A stretch of DNA of 29,523 bases from the NCBI GenBank assembly GCA_044359525.1, contig JBIKLY010000040.1, forward strand, positions 1-29,523, written 5' to 3'. Positions 23,524 through 29,523 of this stretch are shown here, piece by piece; the stretch's first letter is position 1; the number at the start of each line of letters is the position of its first letter. This stretch comes from CAJBIL01 sp044359525 (GTDB lineage: Bacteria > Pseudomonadota > Gammaproteobacteria > Burkholderiales > Rhodocyclaceae). The position numbers were made by a program, and so were the translations under genes. The notes beneath the pieces are model-generated. The model made no database searches and was not told where the DNA came from. It saw nothing but the letters and a program-made list of their open reading frames with translations.

Positions 23524-24783
23524 TCAACTACGTATCTGCCCGTTGCCGAGCACAATCCATTTCTGGCTGGTCAGCCCTTCGAGGCCGACCGGGCCTCGAG
23601 CGTGGATCTTGTCGGTCGAGATGCCGATTTCGGCCCCCAGTCCATACTCAAAGCCGTCGGCAAAGCGCGTCGAGGCATTGACCATGACCGAAGCCGAGTC
23701 GACTTCACGGAGGAAACGCATCGCCTTCGTGTAGTTCTCGCTGATAATTGATTCCGTGTGGTGCGAACCGTAATGGTTGATGTGTTCAATCGCCTCATCG
23801 ATTCCGGCAACAACCTTGACCGAGATGATCGGGGCCAGAAATTCGGTGGCGTAATCCTCTTCGGTTGCGGTTGTAGCGTTTTTGACCAGGGCCTGTGTTT
23901 CGGTACAGCCGCGAATTTCGACGCCCTTTTCGCTGAGCATGGCGGCGATTGGCGGCAGCAAGCGCGCCGCGACCGAGCGCGCGACGAGTAGCGATTCAGT
24001 GGTGTTGCAGGTGCCGTAGCGCTGCGTCTTCGAGTTCTCGACAATCTTTAGCGACTTTTCGGCATCGGCGTCGTCGTCGATATAAACATGGCAATTGCCA
24101 TCGAGGTGCTGGATCATCGGTACGCGCGATTCGGCGAGCAGGCGCGCAATCAGCCCCTTGCCGCCGCGCGGCACAATCACATCGACGTATTCACGCATGG
24201 TGATCAGGTGGCCGACAGCGGCCCGGTCGGTGGTGTCAATCACCTGCACGGCGTTGGCCGGCAGGCCGGCGCTGGCCAGTCCTTCCTGCACCAGTGCGGC
24301 GATTGCGCGGTTGCTGCGAATGGCTTCGGAGCCGCCGCGCAGGATCGCCGCGTTACCCGACTTCAGACAGAGGGCAGCGGCGTCAGCCGTTACGTTTGGA
24401 CGCGCTTCGTAAATGATGCCGATGACGCCGAGTGGAACGCGCATTTTGCCCACCTGGATGCCGCTTGGGCGGAATTTCAAGTCGCTGATCTCGCCTACCG
24501 GATCGGCCAGTGCAGCCACCTGCTCGACGCCTTCGGCCATTGCGGCGACGCCTTTTTCCGTCAGCGTCAGGCGGTCGAGCATCGCCGCTTCGAGGCCGGC
24601 GGCGCGGGCGGCTGCCAGATCTTCCTGATTGGCGGCAAGCAGCGTTGTCGATTCCCGCCGGATGGCGGCGGCAATAGCGCGCAAGGCAGTGTTCTTGGCG
24701 TTACTGTCGGCACGCGCGATGGCGCGCGAGGCTTCGCGCGCCTGCTTGCCGACGGCCTGCATGTAGTGCTGGATGTCCATCAT
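23524..24783 (-). CDS. proA: gamma-glutamyl phosphate reductase
   Basis: ProA reduces gamma-glutamyl phosphate with NADPH to glutamate semialdehyde in proline synthesis. The 419-residue protein is of normal length and belongs to the aldehyde dehydrogenase fold. Family marks are KMRVPLGVIGIIYEARPNVT, LKSGNAAILRGGSEAIRSN, VDVIVPRGGKGLI and PMIQHLDGNCHVYID. The catalytic cysteine is in YGTCNTTESLL. The C-terminal FEYGLGAEIGISTDKIHARG is present. Two ATG codons stand in tandem (24783, 24780); a GGAA at 24787-24790 fits the second better. No proB is next to it. It heads the minus-strand series ending in ybaK and diverges from a small Cys-rich gene. Confidence 0.98.
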   Translation of the reverse strand: MMDIQHYMQAVGKQAREASRAIARADSNAKNTALRAIAAAIRRESTTLLAANQEDLAAARAAGLEAAMLDRLTLTEKGVAAMAEGVEQVAALADPVGEISDLKFRPSGIQVGKMRVPLGVIGIIYEARPNVTADAAALCLKSGNAAILRGGSEAIRSNRAIAALVQEGLASAGLPANAVQVIDTTDRAAVGHLITMREYVDVIVPRGGKGLIARLLAESRVPMIQHLDGNCHVYIDDDADAEKSLKIVENSKTQRYGTCNTTESLLVARSVAARLLPPIAAMLSEKGVEIRGCTETQALVKNATTATEEDYATEFLAPIISVKVVAGIDEAIEHINHYGSHHTESIISENYTKAMRFLREVDSASVMVNASTRFADGFEYGLGAEIGISTDKIHARGPVGLEGLTSQKWIVLGNGQIRS

Positions 24784-24808
24784 CTTTCCGCGTCTGGATC
24801 AAAAGTGA

Positions 24809-24814
24809 ATTATA
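24809..24814 (-). promoter_or_regulatory. candidate -10 element of the proA promoter
   Basis: A perfect TATAAT is found on the minus strand 25 bases before the proA ATG. A weak TTGGGG lies 19 bases further upstream, at the edge of the 24836-24851 palindrome. The -10 is convincing, the -35 is not. Confidence 0.5.
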
Positions 24815-24835
24815 GCCACCGACGCGACAAAAACC

Positions 24836-24851
24836 CCAATGGAACCATTGG
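24836..24851. promoter_or_regulatory. 16-bp palindrome, candidate operator between proA and the Cys-rich gene
   Basis: CCAATGG, AA, CCATTGG form a perfect inverted repeat with seven-base arms. It abuts the -35 region of the putative proA promoter and lies 46 bases before the ATG of the divergent small gene, a position where a dimeric regulator could affect both. Confidence 0.4.
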
Positions 24852-24897
24852 AAAGGAATACACTCTCACCGCTATCGTATCTACCCATCTGCTGATC

Positions 24898-25125
24898 ATG
24901 AAACCAAAACTGATTCTGCCTGCTGAAGTAAAGGTCTGCGCAACGTGTAGCTATTGGGATGGTGAGCGCAAAGTCGACACCGAGTTGCGGCTGGTGGTTG
25001 TCGAAGAAGCTTGCGAAGGTGAGTGTCTGGTGCAGGAAAAGTGCTGCAGCGGCCTGAGCGACGAAAGTGACAACAAAAGCGAGTGTCTTTGGGAACACCT
25101 GGCGCCTGACGAGCCGGCTGCTTAG
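24898..25125 (+). CDS. small cysteine-rich protein of unknown function
   Basis: I do not recognise a function. The 75-residue protein begins MKPKLILPAEVKVCATCSYW and has seven cysteines at 14, 17, 39, 43, 49, 50 and 63. A CxxC, a CxxxC and a CC pair are typical of zinc or iron-sulfur binding or of disulfides. There is no signal peptide, which favours metal binding in the cytoplasm. The acidic tail ends HLAPDEPAA. The frame stays open far upstream opposite proA, but only the part from ATG 24898 has protein character. It diverges from proA and ends eight bases from the holA stop. The coding call is based on composition and the fit between two firm genes. Confidence 0.65.
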   Translation: MKPKLILPAEVKVCATCSYWDGERKVDTELRLVVVEEACEGECLVQEKCCSGLSDESDNKSECLWEHLAPDEPAA

Positions 25126-25133
25126 TTGCCTGC

Positions 25134-26147
25134 TTAGCTGCCGCGGGTGGCAGCGATGCGTAGTCCAAGTCGCAGAAACTCGTTCCAGATGTCTCCTGCG
25201 CCCAGTCCCTTGATCATCCGGTCGATCTGTGCGGCGTGCACCAGTGCGGCATTTGACCGTTTTGCGTCGATACGTTGCAAGGCGCGCTTGATCAGGTTCT
25301 GACGCGGTCCCCGCACGTTTGCATCGCGCAGCAGTCCGTCCAGCGGCTGGCCGTTGTGCAGCCCGGTCTTTATTTTCGCCAGCGCGCGTATTTCTTCGGT
25401 CATTGCCCAGAGCACCAGCGGCGGTGCTTCACCTTCCTGGTGCAGTCCGTCAATCGTTCGGGTCAGGCGCGCCACGTCGCCGACGAGCAGTGCTTCGCGC
25501 AGCCCCTCGATGTCGTAACGGGCGACATTGAGTACGGCATCCTGAATCTGCGCCAGACTGAGCGCGCCGGGTGGGTGCAGGAGTCCGAGCTTCTGGATTT
25601 CCTGATGGGCTGCGATCAGGTTGCCTTCAACGCGCTCGGCGATAAAGCGCAGGGCTTCGCTATCGGCGCTTTGTTGCTGGCGGCGCAGGCGGCCGGCAAG
25701 CCAGGCGGGGAGGTCGGCCAGGCTTGGCGGTATCAGTTTGATGGCAACGCCAGCGGCAGCCAGCGCCCCGAGCCAAGCGGCTTTTTCCTCTTTCCAGTCG
25801 AGCCCGGGCAGGGTGACGAGCAACAAGGCGTCGGGTGAAGGCCGGGCGCAGTACTCCTGTATTGCCGCGCCGCCGTCACGCCCGGGTTTGCCGGTCGGGA
25901 TGCGCAGGTCGATCAGCTTGCGACTGCCGAACAGCGACATATTGCCCGTCGCGTGGTGCAATTCCGTCCAGTTGAAGCCGGTCAGCACCGTAAGCACTTC
26001 GCGCTCGTCAAAGCCCCGGCGCCGTGCCACAGCACGGATCGTATCAGCGGCCTCGATCACGAGTAGCGGTTCGTCGCCATAAACAACATAGACCGGTTTG
26101 AGCTCGCGCTCAAGATGGGCTGCCAGTTGTTCGCCGTTCAGTTGCAT
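25134..26147 (-). CDS. holA: DNA polymerase III delta subunit
   Basis: HolA is the clamp-opening delta subunit of the clamp loader complex. The 337-residue protein opens MQLNGEQLAAHLERELKPVY and continues VVYGDEPLLVIEAADTIRA, the usual start. LLVTLPGLDWKEEKAAWL and ERVEGNLIAAHQEIQKLGLL are conserved segments of the middle domains; the C-terminal collar domain includes PPLVLWAMTEEIRALAKIK. I set the start at ATG 26147 because it gives this N-terminus; the frame continues into lptE upstream with no family match. It follows lptE by 14 bases, in the leuS-lptE-holA order usual in proteobacteria. Confidence 0.96.
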   Translation of the reverse strand: MQLNGEQLAAHLERELKPVYVVYGDEPLLVIEAADTIRAVARRRGFDEREVLTVLTGFNWTELHHATGNMSLFGSRKLIDLRIPTGKPGRDGGAAIQEYCARPSPDALLLVTLPGLDWKEEKAAWLGALAAAGVAIKLIPPSLADLPAWLAGRLRRQQQSADSEALRFIAERVEGNLIAAHQEIQKLGLLHPPGALSLAQIQDAVLNVARYDIEGLREALLVGDVARLTRTIDGLHQEGEAPPLVLWAMTEEIRALAKIKTGLHNGQPLDGLLRDANVRGPRQNLIKRALQRIDAKRSNAALVHAAQIDRMIKGLGAGDIWNEFLRLGLRIAATRGS

Positions 26148-26161
26148 CGGTCTGGGCGCCT

Positions 26162-26662
26162 TTACTGCGCGGCGGCCGGTGGTGTCGGTTTGACGGCGGC
26201 TAGCCGGCGCATGATCTGCTGCACCATGTCGCTCTGCATGTCGCGCCACAGCAGGATTTCCTCCTGTTCCTTGGCCAGCACGTTCGAGTCATCGTAAGTC
26301 AAGTCGCGCGTCAGCTCGATTTCGTTGGGAAGTGTCAGGGCGCGTCCCTTGTTGTCGGCAATCTGGTAAGCGTAGCGGTAGCGCAGGCGAATTTCGCGCA
26401 CACGACCCGTGCCAGACAGCGACAGGATGATTTTCTCGCGGGCATCGACGGTCGGGATGAACTGCGCCTGAGCGTCGTCGGCCGTCTCTGCCAGTCGTGT
26501 CGATTCCGAGGCGCGGATTGCCCGTTTGAGGCCGGCGCCAATCTCTGAGTAGTCCGGCATCGACAGGTACAGACTCTCGTAAGGCAGTGCGTAGGAGCCG
26601 CGCAGCTGAAAGCCGCAGCCGGTGAGCAGCGTGAGGGTCAGGGCAAGGAGGATGGCGCGCAT
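26162..26662 (-). CDS. lptE: LPS assembly lipoprotein LptE
   Basis: LptE is the outer-membrane lipoprotein that plugs the LptD barrel and helps place LPS at the cell surface. The signal peptide MRAILLALTLTLLTGC ends in a lipobox LTGC with Cys16 as the acylated residue, followed by GFQLRGSYALPYESLYLSMP, the family hallmark. The middle includes YRYAYQIADNKGRALTLPNE and the C-terminus AKEQEEILLWRDMQSDMVQQ. The mature protein ends with an Ala/Pro-rich tail. The product is 166 residues. The start at 26662 lies 12 bases after the leuS stop with an AAGGGA before it. Confidence 0.95.
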   Translation of the reverse strand: MRAILLALTLTLLTGCGFQLRGSYALPYESLYLSMPDYSEIGAGLKRAIRASESTRLAETADDAQAQFIPTVDAREKIILSLSGTGRVREIRLRYRYAYQIADNKGRALTLPNEIELTRDLTYDDSNVLAKEQEEILLWRDMQSDMVQQIMRRLAAVKPTPPAAAQ

Positions 26663-26673
26663 CGGGAAATCCC

Positions 26674-29334
26674 TTATACGACAATATTGATCAGGCGACC
26701 GGGAACGACGATCAGCTTTTTCGGCGGCTGACCCTGAAGCTGTTTCTGTGCCGCTTCGCAAGCCAGCGCCATGGCTTCGATGGCCGCCTTGTCGGCGCTG
26801 GCCGCGACGCGCAGGCTGCCACGCAGCTTGCCGTTGATCTGCAGCATCAGTTCGATTTCGTCCTGCAGCAGTGCGCTTTCGTCGACCTTCGGGAAGAAGT
26901 GCGCGCCGGCTTCCTGGCCGGGTTTCAGCGCGGCGTAGAGCGCTTCGCAGGCGTGTGGCACGATCGGGTAGAGCATCAGGGCGCAGGCTTCGAGCGCCTC
27001 TTGTTTCACTGCGCGCGCGCTGGTGGAGTCGTCGCTGAGTTTGGCGTAGGCGTTGAGCAGTTCCATCACGGCGGCGATCGCCGTGTTGAACTGCTTGCGC
27101 CGGCCGTAGTCGTCGGCGACCTTGCCGATCGTGTGGTGCAGCTGGCGGCGGAAGGATTTGAGTTCGGCCGATAGGTCGTTTGCCTCGCCGCTGCTGTAAG
27201 GCGCAACGAGACCGCCTTCGACGTGTTCGAAGACCAGGCGCCAGACGCGCTTGAGAAAGCGGAAAGCGCCTTCGACGCCGGCGTCGGACCATTCGAGCGA
27301 CTGGTCGGGCGGGCTGGCGAACATGATGAACAGGCGCGCCGTGTCGGCGCCGTACTGGTCGATCAGCGACTGCGGATCGACGCCGTTGTTCTTCGACTTG
27401 GCCATCTTCTCGGTGCCGCCGATGACCACCGGCAGGCCGTCGGCGCGCAAGGTGGCGCCGGTCGCGCGACCGCGCTCATCGTGCGTGACCTCGACATCGG
27501 CCGGGTTGATCCATTCTTTCTTGCCATTCGCTTCTTCGCGGTAGAAAGTCGGCGCGATGACCATGCCCTGCGTCAGCAGGTGGGCGAAAGGTTCGTCGAG
27601 TCGAGCTGTTTCCACACTCGCGCCAAACAGGCCGACGTCGCGCATCAGCTTAGTGAAGAAGCGCGAGTAGAGCAGGTGCAGGATGGCGTGCTCGATGCCG
27701 CCGATGTACTGGTCGATGCCGCCCTTGCACCAGTAGGCGACGCGTTCGTCGACCATCGCCTGGTCGTTGTCCGGGCAGCAGAAGCGCAGAAAATACCACG
27801 ATGACTCGACGAAGGTGTCCATCGTGTCGGTTTCGCGGCGCGCGGGTTTGCCGCATTTCGGGCAAGCGCATTCATAAAACTCGGGCATTCGGGCAAGCGG
27901 CGAGCCGGCACCGTCGACCGTCACGTTCTCGGGCAGGACGACCGGTAACTGGTCGTCAGGCACCGGCACGTCGCCGCAACCCGGCTTGCCGTCGTGACCC
28001 TCGCAGTGGATGATCGGGATCGGGCAGCCCCAATAGCGCTGGCGCGAGATGCCCCAGTCGCGCAGGCGGAACTGCGTGCGCTTGGCGCCAAGATTCTTGG
28101 CGGCGAGGTCGGTGGCGATCGCGTCGAAGGCGGCCGAAAAATCGAGTCCGTCGTATTTGCCGGAATTCACGCAGATGCCGTATTCGGCGTAAGCATCGTT
28201 CCACGGGGCTGCGACCGCGCTATAGGTATTGGCCTGCGAGCCAATAACCATGCGGATCTCCAGACCATACTTGGTGGCGAAAGCGAAGTCGCGCTCGTCG
28301 TGCGCCGGCACCGCCATCACGGCGCCTTCGCCGTAGCCCATCAGCACGTAGTTGGCGACCCACACCGGCAGCTTCTCGCCGTTCAGCGGGTGCGTGACGA
28401 ACAGGCCGGTTGGCAGGCCTTTTTTCTCCATCGTTGCCATGTCGGCTTCGGCCACACCGCCGCGCTTGCATTCCTCGATGAAGGCCTGCAGCTCGGGGTT
28501 GCCGGCGGCGGCCTGCGTCGCCAGTGCGTGCTCGGCGGCGACGGCGACGTAGGTGGCGCCCATCAGCGTGTCGGGACGGGTGGTGAAGACCTTGAGCGCG
28601 CCGTCCTTGCCGATCGACGCGGCGTCGTAGGGGAAGCTCACTTCGCAGCCGAAGCTCTTGCCGATCCAGTTCTTCTGCATCAGCTTGACCTGCTCCGGCC
28701 AGCCGCCAAGCTGGTCGAGGTCGGCCAGCAGTTCGTCGGCGTAGGCGGTGATCTTCATGTAGTACATCGGGATTTCGCGCTTCTCGATCAGCGCGCCCGA
28801 GCGCCAGCCGCGGCCGTCGATCACCTGCTCATTGGCGAGTACGGTGTGGTCGAGCGGATCCCAGTTCACCGTGCCGAGGCGTTTGTAGATCAGTCCTTTT
28901 TCGTACAAACGTGTAAACAGCCATTGTTCCCAGCGGTAATAGTCCGGCTTGCAGGTGGCGAGTTCGCGTTCCCAGTCGATGGCGAAGCCGAGGCGCTTGA
29001 GCTGGCTGCGCATGTAGTCGATGTTGGCGTAGGTCCACTGCGCCGGCGGCACCTTGTTCTGGATCGCCGCGTTCTCGGCCGGCATGCCGAAAGCGTCCCA
29101 GCCCATCGGCTGCATCACGTTGAAGCCCTGCATCTTGTGGAAACGCGCCAGCACGTCGCCGATCGTGTAGTTGCGCACGTGCCCCATGTGCAGCTTGCCC
29201 GAGGGGTAGGGGAACATCGACAGGCAGTAATACTTGGGTTTGGAGAGGTCTTCGATGGCGCGCGCGGCGCCGGTCTTGTTCCAGTGGTCCTGGGCGGCGA
29301 GCTCGATGTCCGCGGGTTGGTATTTTTCCTGCAT
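26674..29334 (-). CDS. leuS: leucyl-tRNA synthetase
   Basis: LeuRS charges tRNA-Leu and edits mischarged tRNA. The 886-residue class I enzyme has the HIGH motif as KLHMGHVRNYTIGD after PYPSG, the CP1 editing domain including TTRPDTLMGATYVAVA and MAVPAHDERDFAFA, a zinc-like CACPKCGKPAR, and the leucine-binding region MDTFVESSWYFLRF. The KMSKS loop reads EKMAKSKNNGVDPQ, so the middle serine is alanine. The C-terminal anticodon-binding and tail domains end with LQGQPPKKLIVVPGRLINIV. I take ATG 29334 (MQEKYQPADIE) as the start; a TTG six codons earlier is less likely. It heads leuS-lptE-holA. Confidence 0.98.
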   Translation of the reverse strand: MQEKYQPADIELAAQDHWNKTGAARAIEDLSKPKYYCLSMFPYPSGKLHMGHVRNYTIGDVLARFHKMQGFNVMQPMGWDAFGMPAENAAIQNKVPPAQWTYANIDYMRSQLKRLGFAIDWERELATCKPDYYRWEQWLFTRLYEKGLIYKRLGTVNWDPLDHTVLANEQVIDGRGWRSGALIEKREIPMYYMKITAYADELLADLDQLGGWPEQVKLMQKNWIGKSFGCEVSFPYDAASIGKDGALKVFTTRPDTLMGATYVAVAAEHALATQAAAGNPELQAFIEECKRGGVAEADMATMEKKGLPTGLFVTHPLNGEKLPVWVANYVLMGYGEGAVMAVPAHDERDFAFATKYGLEIRMVIGSQANTYSAVAAPWNDAYAEYGICVNSGKYDGLDFSAAFDAIATDLAAKNLGAKRTQFRLRDWGISRQRYWGCPIPIIHCEGHDGKPGCGDVPVPDDQLPVVLPENVTVDGAGSPLARMPEFYECACPKCGKPARRETDTMDTFVESSWYFLRFCCPDNDQAMVDERVAYWCKGGIDQYIGGIEHAILHLLYSRFFTKLMRDVGLFGASVETARLDEPFAHLLTQGMVIAPTFYREEANGKKEWINPADVEVTHDERGRATGATLRADGLPVVIGGTEKMAKSKNNGVDPQSLIDQYGADTARLFIMFASPPDQSLEWSDAGVEGAFRFLKRVWRLVFEHVEGGLVAPYSSGEANDLSAELKSFRRQLHHTIGKVADDYGRRKQFNTAIAAVMELLNAYAKLSDDSTSARAVKQEALEACALMLYPIVPHACEALYAALKPGQEAGAHFFPKVDESALLQDEIELMLQINGKLRGSLRVAASADKAAIEAMALACEAAQKQLQGQPPKKLIVVPGRLINIVV

Positions 29335-29369
29335 GGCCGGTAATGATCGCAAAATGGGCTAAACCGTGG

Positions 29370-29375
29370 ATTATA
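29370..29375 (-). promoter_or_regulatory. candidate -10 element of the leuS promoter
   Basis: A perfect TATAAT occurs on the minus strand, 35 bases before the leuS ATG. The -35 region is GC-rich and has no clear match. AAACCG and CGGTTT arms flank the hexamer symmetrically (29361-29366 and 29378-29383), which could be an operator or chance. The rest of 29376-29523 shows no supportable gene; an ATG occupies the last three bases. Confidence 0.45.
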
Positions 29376-29523
29376 CGCGGTTTGGCTTGCCGGGCCGGCG
29401 TCCGGAGCGCCTGTTGAGCGGCGCGCAGGGTGGGGCAGCCGGATAATTTTTAGGCTTTGTCTTTCGCGCGCGGCTCGTGCAGAATTGCAAAAAAAACAAT
29501 AAGGGCATCGGAATCGTCGGATG

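Noticed and set aside
24088..24897. Upstream 270 codons of the open frame that ends with the Cys-rich protein
   Set aside because: This part is opposite proA, and the character changes abruptly at ATG 24898, so only the last 75 codons are called.
27994..29343. 449-residue open frame opposite leuS
   Set aside because: It is an antisense shadow of the LeuRS gene, low in complexity (AV/HV/RD-rich) with no domain.
29521..29523. ATG at the very end as the start of a further plus-strand gene
   Set aside because: Only the start codon would be inside the window, and the nearest AAGGG is too far upstream to decide.

Overview
The window is a gene-dense, GC-rich stretch of a betaproteobacterial chromosome, most likely from the Rhodocyclales (Azonexus/Dechloromonas/Azoarcus-like). 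This rests on the gene order lnt-glyQ-glyS-gmhB-plsC-YgjP peptidase-gloA, on rpsU-yqeY-dnaG-rpoD lying divergent from tsaD, on leuS-lptE-holA, and on the character of the proteins. That is inference from gene content; no search was run. Nearly all of the sequence is core housekeeping DNA. I see no prophage, insertion sequence, CRISPR array or defence island.

Layout. Positions 1-7325 are read mainly on the plus strand: the 3' end of lnt, then a tightly packed run of glyQ, glyS, gmhB, plsC, a YgjP-like metallopeptidase, gloA, an FmdE-like protein and a bacteriohemerythrin. Positions 7366-10679 hold a two-gene minus-strand operon: a ChaN-family protein fused to a PDZ domain, translationally coupled to a secreted M1-type gluzincin. 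Positions 10680-11600 are the only accessory-looking part: about 370 bp without a gene, a small STGPKT-type gene carrying an in-frame palindromic repeat, and two facing terminators. Positions 11607-16382 (minus) are the macromolecular synthesis operon rpsU-yqeY-dnaG-rpoD with a CAU-anticodon tRNA just after rpoD. A strong-looking promoter precedes rpsU and a hairpin follows it.

From 16438 onward: tsaD (plus), plsY (minus), a second palindromic repeat, and folB (plus). Then a minus-strand series runs proA, chalcone-isomerase-like protein, ogt, xerD, hybrid histidine kinase, ybaK. A small cysteine-rich gene (24898-25125, plus) diverges from proA. The window closes with leuS-lptE-holA (minus).

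Functionally, the genes cover envelope biogenesis (lnt, gmhB, plsC, plsY, lptE), translation and its quality control (glyQS, leuS, ybaK, tsaD, the tRNA, rpsU), replication and transcription (dnaG, holA, xerD, rpoD), repair and detoxification (ogt, gloA) and biosynthesis (proA, folB). The points most worth a second look are the ChaN-PDZ/M1 pair, the two CAGAG-type palindromic elements (one translated inside a gene), the FmdE-like protein, the hemerythrin with a changed ligand position, the small Cys-rich protein, a possibly leaderless tsaD and a probably frameshifted small gene between lnt and glyQ.
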